Made by a program: the position numbers and the translations under genes. The notes beneath the pieces are model-generated. The model ran no database searches. It had not been told where the DNA came from and was given only the letters and a program-made list of their open reading frames with translations. A stretch of 64,000 bases of DNA from Incurvaria masculella (lineage: Eukaryota; Arthropoda; Insecta; Lepidoptera; Incurvariidae): assembly GCA_946894095.1 (NCBI GenBank), contig OX335645.2, positions 11,183,001 to 11,247,000 on the forward strand, read 5' to 3'. Shown piece after piece: positions 58,610 to 64,000 of the stretch (position 1 is its first letter; each line of letters opens with the position of its first letter).

Positions 58610-58974
58610 GACAAGCTATAGCTAGCATAGCATAGTAAAAACTAGATGACACCTCGCCACACCTTCAGTATTTTTTTTTATAAAACTAAATTCTAAAGTA
58701 AGTAGGTAGATCATCGCCATAGATTATATCGATAAAGTACATGCTTAGAAGCGACAAGTCCTGACACCTCCGAACGAATATTAGACTCTCAAGAACTTTA
58801 TTTTGAATCCACAAAAATATTTTCATTTACGACTGTGCAGTCAGAACAATATTAACGACCCAATCATTGAAATTGAGAATTACGTTTAATTCCCAAAAGT
58901 AGTTTTCGACTGTTGTGTCAGAGTCTCAAGATAATGTTCTCACAACACAAGAACATTTCTTTATATTTAGCAGA
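58610..58974. other. Unassigned DNA
   Basis: Nothing assignable. Confidence 0.5.
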
Positions 58975-59112
58975 ATTGCCATAACCCCAATTTCACCACC
59001 GCCAGCTACCTGAAATCCGATAGTTAACTTTCGGTTACATTGTATATTTACCTGGTTTAACCGAAAGATAACTTTGGGATTTTTTAGCTGGAGGTGGTGA
59101 AACCGGGCGGAA
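58975..59112. mobile_element. Small MITE, relative of 45277-45405
   Basis: TTTCACCACCGCCAGCTACC at the left and AGCTGGAGGTGGTGAAACC at the right are inverted copies. Interior GTTAACTTTCGGTTACATTG and ACCGAAAGATAACTTTGGG are also mutually inverted. Confidence 0.75.
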
Positions 59113-59687
59113 CATAAATGTGATTGTTTATGGTGCAATGACTGCCGACCCCTGTCTCGTTGTTTCCTTGCTGTACGCCTACGCAGCGATTAGTTTATGG
59201 CTGAGGCGAGAATATCGTTGGAAAGTGCTTCGGAAATGTCGCAGCAGTGTAATTCTTGTATTGTTAGACTAGAGAATAACTTGTACACGCCTATAGTACC
59301 TACCTATCACTATTTGTGCGGTCTGTCTGAGCATGTTCACTGTACCTACAAATAAAATTGCGGTTGGTACGTCGAGGGCTACGTTTGCTATACGGTTTGA
59401 TTACATTATTCTTGTAACATCTGCAACTTAGAAATAATACTTATTTCTAAGACATTTATATGTTGAATTCATAATGTTTTATATTCCAAACATAATAGCT
59501 AGGACGTAGGAGGTAGCTATCTAAACGTGCGTACATATGTCGGTTTCTTAAACTTTCCACTCACATTATTTTAACCAAATCGCTATGCACAGTATCCACC
59601 CCGGCCTCCCCGAAGTCGATAATTTCAAAGGGTTCACAATAAATAAGTAAATAAATAGATAATAATTATATTAAATTTTTGCATAAC
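59113..59687. other. Unassigned DNA
   Basis: Nothing assignable. Confidence 0.5.
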
Positions 59688-59950
59688 TACTGAGGTACCC
59701 GGCTCCGCTCGGGTCAATGTCGTTTCGGAATGATGTCGGACTGAACCTAACATTTTATGTTATGAGTTCCCCATACAAACTTTCATCCCCTATTTCACTC
59801 TCTTCGAGCATAATTTTCGCCACTAAAGGTACCTATGGCCGCTCCTAAGGTCCGGACTTTCTCTATACCAAATTTTATCAAAAAAGGTTCAGCAGTTTGG
59901 GCGTGAAAACGCAACAGGCCGAGTTAATTTCGCATTTATAATATTAGTAT
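59688..59950 (+). mobile_element. LINE 3'-end-like fragment (CCGGCTCCGCTCGGG type)
   Basis: Starts GGTACCCGGCTCCGCTCGGG and ends CGCATTTATAATATTAGTAT, the usual closing motif of this class in Lepidoptera as I recall it. GGTTCAGCAGTTTGGGCGTG lies near the end. No reading frame. Confidence 0.65.
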
Positions 59951-60139
59951 GGAAGTATGGATTACATTTATGACATAGGCGGTACCAAACGAAATTGTGT
60001 GTAATTCAGGACAGATCTGTGAGAAAGTTGTAATGCTCCGTTCTTTGTTAAATAGGTACGTACATACTCCGGTTTGAACGTGCATGTTTTCACAATGCCG
60101 TACGTTGATGCTGCGAAGTCTGAACAAGGAAATGTGCTT

Positions 60140-60330
60140 GTTTGGCGAATGGCGGACGGAGGCGAGGAGACGGCGCACGGCGTGTGATCTCGCCGAGCGG
60201 CCGAGGGCTGCGGCGAAGCTTCACGCGCCAGCTTGCCCGGACAAGCGGGGTCACATCGCATCGTGGCGGTGTGTTGCCTCGCTTGAGCGCACGCTCAACG
60301 GTCCGGTTGCGATGGGCAGCGGCGAAGGCG
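60140..60330. other. CpG-rich patch
   Basis: GC- and CpG-rich with overlapping open frames in several frames on both strands. The frames have no recognisable domain and compete with each other, so none is called. Confidence 0.4.
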
Positions 60331-60439
60331 CATAATGACGCAAGGAGTTGGCTTTGCCTAGTGAACAACCGCTGCAGTTATCTGCTTGATTTACTTCGCA
60401 AATTAATCTAGTCTTAAACTGCTAAACGAATAGATAAAA

Positions 60440-61132
60440 CGGGGGAACGGCAGAACGTCTAAAATGCAGATCGTATAATATCATAGTTTAACAAAATTTT
60501 AAAACCATGCACAACGTATAATCGGCAGATCGTATAATTTTATACGTAGTGCATGAAGAAGTTTAAAAAATAAAATTACTTATTTCTCCATGCATAACGT
60601 ATAATAGTCACAACGTATAAAATTATGATCTTTATTTAACAAAAAATGAAAACCACGCATGGTTTTCATTTTTTGTTAAATAAAGATCATCATATAATCC
60701 AAAAACTTTTCATACGATAAGCGCCCTTATGAATATAATTTTAAAGCGTATACTTGCACGCGACTTTTCGACTGTCTCAATTAGCGTAAGGTGGCCTTTC
60801 GAAATTGTAGCAAATTGTTACTCTTTAACAAATATCGATTCGTATCAATTTAAGCCTTAAATGTATCGTTATTAGGGCGCTTTATTTATTTATTCTTGGC
60901 ATCTTATACGTTCTGCATGGTTTTCTTTTTTTATGAATTCACGTTAGGAGAATATTATACGTTGTGACTATTATACGTTCTGCATGATGTAAAGAGTTGA
61001 TTCTATTTTTAAACTTTCTTCATTCACAACGTATAAAATTATACGTTGTGAATATTATACGATATGCATGATTTGATTTTTTGGAAAAAAATACTTTTAT
61101 ACGTTGTGAATATTATACGTAGTGAATACGAC
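60440..61132. mobile_element. Foldback element built from TATACG motifs
   Basis: The left part holds minus-oriented motifs (CATGCACAACGTATAAT, CATGCATAACGTATAATAG). A perfect hairpin follows at 60625-60690. The right part holds plus-oriented motifs (ATTATACGTTGTGAATATTA, TTATACGTTCTGCATGG) and ends ATACGTAGTGAATACGACTC. The right arm recurs at 46200-46564 and the post-hairpin segment at 1-108. No coding capacity. The motif reversal across the hairpin is what defines it as foldback-like. Confidence 0.75.
60625..60690. repeat. Perfect hairpin, 31-bp arms, 4-base loop
   Basis: Arms 60625-60655 and 60660-60690 are exact inverted copies with loop CGCA. The arms contain TTTAACAAAAAATGAAAACC. The lack of any mismatch implies recent formation or ongoing correction. 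Confidence 0.95.
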
Positions 61133-62285
61133 TCGATAAAACAACATAATTTAGATATAATTGTCATGCTGATGCCACAAATATTTCGGTATTCACCCGA
61201 ATACCACATTTCGAATACATTATTGCATATTTCCAGTAGCGACATCCAGAAACTGTCGTGTATTTTAATGGTTTTATCATTTTCAAGGAGTTGAATCATC
61301 ATCGCCTCTTAGAACAAATTTTCAGAGCTATACATATTTTTCCGAAAAATCGGCTGCCGAATGAAAATTGGATTCGGCCGAGATCTTGGCCGAATATTCG
61401 GTATTCGGCAAAATCACTAATCGTGTCTTCATTAATTCTTTGAGATGCTATTTTGGTGTTCTTTAGTGTGATTATACAGTCTATTTTTACTGGTGGTTAT
61501 AGATACAGTTTCAGTTTTTTGCTCGAACGGATAGAATCCTAAAACGTGTGCATCGACGCTCAAAGTGGGGCTACATACTTACAGTGGTCAAGTTGCCTGC
61601 AATCACCGCCTGAAACAAGAAAACTTGAGGTCATTTCCAAGTAACTTGAAGGCTCTCGTTGCCTGCCAATACAAAGGCACATGTACGGTTTTACACACCG
61701 ATAATAGCGTATTAGCAAAATCCCAACGTAGTTCCAACCTTGACTATTTAACTCCAGTTGTTGTTGCGCTGTGTGATCATACTGCATGCAATATGTAAGC
61801 TTATCTACTTATTCACACAAATGTAGAGAAGAGAAGAGAAGACAAAGTACGAAAGCGGAGGTTCTTATTAAGTGGGTCGTCGCGTCACGTCACGTCGCGT
61901 CACGTCAGAAGTGAGTGGCCCTTGTTGTGGGTGACGTATCGGGTCGAAGGTACGGGACCACACCCGCCACCCTCGCAAAAGAGACGAGACGCCGCGCCAG
62001 CCGCTGACCTACATCCGGATATCCGGGTATAAGTGCAGACTAATAGATTCTCCCTTTAGAAGCCTCCTTCTTGTAACCGTAGGAAAGTTGTTGACTTGTA
62101 GGTACTCACCGCTTACGCTTTGCTTTGCCTAATCATTTATTATAGGTTAACATCTTAAGATCGATAAATGCAGACTTCCAGCACATTTATTATTTTCGAT
62201 ATGCGCAAGAATTACTACTATCTGACATATTGCCATGATAATAAGTCACATTCCAGAAGGAGCTGGGTGCAATTCCGAGACATTC
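61133..62285. other. Mostly unassigned DNA
   Basis: Contains an ATTCGG-rich palindromic stretch at 61339-61413 (GGCCGAATATTCGGTATTCG) and a short CGTCA-type tandem run at 61879-61908. Otherwise only short, unrecognised open frames. Confidence 0.5.
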
Positions 62286-62395
62286 CATTTATTTTGAGTA
62301 CGGCTGCATTTAACTGTATGGGAAACACGGACAATAATGCATTGCCGTTTTGACCAATTTGATTTGCGATGTACCAACCTGGGCGCGTATCTATC
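62286..62395 (-). mobile_element. SINE tail fragment (antisense)
   Basis: TTTTGAGTACGGCTGCATTT, AACTGTATGGGAAACACGG, then GATGTACCAACCTGGGCG follow the antisense tail order. GAGTACGGCT here is the variant closest to the GTACGATTAC unit of the satellite. Confidence 0.7.
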
Positions 62396-63129
62396 TAGAA
62401 ACCAGGGAGAAAAACTACATACTGTCTGCATGGATTTGGTACCTTGACATGTCCCGCATTATATACGAAAATGAAGTACACATTCCAATATGTTGTTTTG
62501 TGTTGTTTGGAGTTTGTTTAGTAGTGTTCTTTGGTGTTCTTTGATGTTCTTTGGTGATTTGTGAACTTCAACATGGATAATTAGCACTGAAATTTCTACA
62601 TAAGGCCTTGCCAATCAAAGGACGAGACAACGCGAGTGTGTGCCGCCCATCATTAAAAAAAAAACACTTGACGAAAAAATATTTTAGGGTGGCCTAAAAC
62701 TGTACTAAGCCATCTACTCGTCTACCGTAACTTTCAGGTTCCAAAGCAACTTCAACAAAAGTAGGAGGTTCTCAATTCGTCAGAATCTTTGATTTTTATA
62801 TATGTCATATGTAATAAGCTAGATGGTATTGCTTATATAACATATTTGTGATTTTCTATACACCTATTTAGACAACTGTATCATCTGGCTCATCATCGAA
62901 ATGATCTCATCTCACAGATAAAATCTGCCCCGGCGCGACCTGGCTGCGCTACATTGACCTACAACTACAGTTTATTACTCAAGTACACATAGTGGCTCAT
63001 TATTTTGCAGATCTCTAGCCGTTCTGTTTGCAGATCCGTATGACGTGATTGATAATTTTAAAATCGGAATAACCGATAAACATGTACTATTCAAAGAAAC
63101 TATGTGCACAACATAACCCTTTTATAAAT
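62396..63129. other. Unassigned DNA
   Basis: Nothing assignable. AT-rich, short open frames. Confidence 0.5.
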
Positions 63130-63484
63130 ACGGTCGGGGAAAAAGTTTCTTCGCATTTTATATGAAAACTCAAGAATTTTTTTTTTTCAAAGTTTAATTA
63201 ATTTTAATTATAGTATAAATGTTTAATTTTGTTCGTGAACTTTCTGCCATCTTGCAGGTTGTGACATGATGCCATTGCTGTAGAAATTTTGGAATTTTTT
63301 GATGATCCAGCTTTTTTCAAATAGGTGAAAACTGTTTTGTGGTCAATTTCCAGTTCTTCAGCTACGTCGCAAATACTAAAATTCCGATCTTGCTCCACTT
63401 TTGTAAAAATGGAGCGAGGTGCATCTTTGACATAAAAATTCCCGGATTGAAAACGCTAAACCCACTTTGTGCTACTCTTACGCC
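63130..63484 (-). pseudogene. Internally deleted mariner transposase remnant
   Basis: The minus strand encodes RFQSGNFYVKDAPRS followed by EQDRNFSICDVAEELEIDHK and TVFTYLKKAG, the N-terminal helix-turn-helix region of a mariner transposase. Directly after it, in another frame, comes FYSNGIMSQPARWQKV, which matches the extreme C terminus of mariner proteins. The whole catalytic DDD core between them is missing, and the segment before EQDRN is shortened. The likely 3' end at 63131-63154 reads GGTCGGGGAAAAAGTTTCTT on the + strand. Family assignment is from recognised motifs. It cannot encode an active enzyme. Confidence 0.8.
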
Positions 63485-63494
63485 CGTTTCTACC

Positions 63495-63585
63495 GCCTAG
63501 CTACCTTTCGGTTACATCATGTAAATATCATGGATATATGCAATACAATTTTGAGGTAACTGGAGGTGGTATAACAGGGGTTAGT
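63495..63585. mobile_element. Partial MITE related to 58975-59112
   Basis: CTAGCTACCTTTCGGTTACA and AGGTAACTGGAGGTGGTA match the ends of that family. Sequence from 63586 to 64000 shows nothing further assignable. Confidence 0.55.
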
Positions 63586-64000
63586 GATACTGCATAAGGT
63601 CCATAAACGTCACCAGTTTTTTTCGCGGCATTCGTTCAATTTTATTTCTTTTTTGTAATAACTTTTTGAAATTTATCGAATTTATTCATTAGATTCATTC
63701 ATTTTGACAGAAGGAAAAACAAATGAAAAATAGCGGGAAACAAAATTTTACTAATTTTTTTTTATTTACATTTTTAATGTCATCAAAACTAGCCAGATAC
63801 AAATAAAATAGTACAAAGACATTTTATTACAAGTTTATGCATACTATATGCGCAGACTTTTTCACCGAAATATTATGTATGTAGTTAGTAGGTACCAACA
63901 TAAAATGGTTTACCTGCATTTCCTCCTTTAATTAAAAATAAGCGTTCACCCACGTAGCTGACAATATAATGTAACCAACAACAGTAGGTAACAATAGTAC

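Noticed and set aside
60084..60411. Open frames of 80-97 codons in the third CpG-rich patch
   Set aside because: Competing overlapping frames on both strands without recognisable motifs.

Overview
The window looks like repeat-dense, gene-poor nuclear DNA of a moth or butterfly (Lepidoptera). This is inferred from repeat types I recognise, not from any host gene: tRNA/5S-derived SINEs with a long shared tail, the dispersed element containing CCGGCCAAGTGCGAG and GGGTTCCGTACC, LINE ends of the CCGGCTCCGCTCGGG type, and CCTAA runs that match the insect telomere repeat. I found no convincing host protein-coding gene. The only protein signals of clear ancestry belong to transposons, and all of them are broken.

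Layout. 1-8.2 kb: small inverted-repeat elements and one full-length SINE in otherwise unassigned AT-rich DNA. 8.26-12.2 kb: a nearly complete 4-kb DNA transposon with terminal inverted repeats, a 4-bp target duplication, ten subterminal motif copies and a frameshifted transposase; it is probably Sola-like. 13-19 kb: a foldback MITE, then three same-orientation fragments of one RNase H-bearing LINE. 19.8-41.05 kb: a 21-kb tandem array with a basic unit of about 31 bp, a trimer of 94-95 bp and a higher-order period of 3,647 bp. Its monomer closely matches the antisense of the 3' tail of the local SINE, so the array probably grew from a SINE tail. 41-49.4 kb: a dense, nested set of MITEs with readable target duplications (TTAA, TA, 8 bp), plus a 0.65-kb near-identical direct repeat. 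49.4-64 kb: more SINEs with tRNA and 5S rRNA heads, a tRNA-like gene, a foldback element with a perfect 31-bp hairpin, CpG-rich patches and an internally deleted mariner.

The elements form host and parasite layers. Non-autonomous SINEs and MITEs depend on transposases or reverse transcriptases encoded elsewhere, insert into one another, and one SINE tail appears to have seeded a satellite. The most interesting points are the SINE-tail origin and higher-order structure of the array, the 4-kb transposon with its subterminal motifs, the foldback family built from TATACG motifs, and SINEs with different heads (tRNA only, or tRNA plus 5S) on one shared tail. All coordinates were read by eye; boundaries of old elements may be off by about 10 bases.
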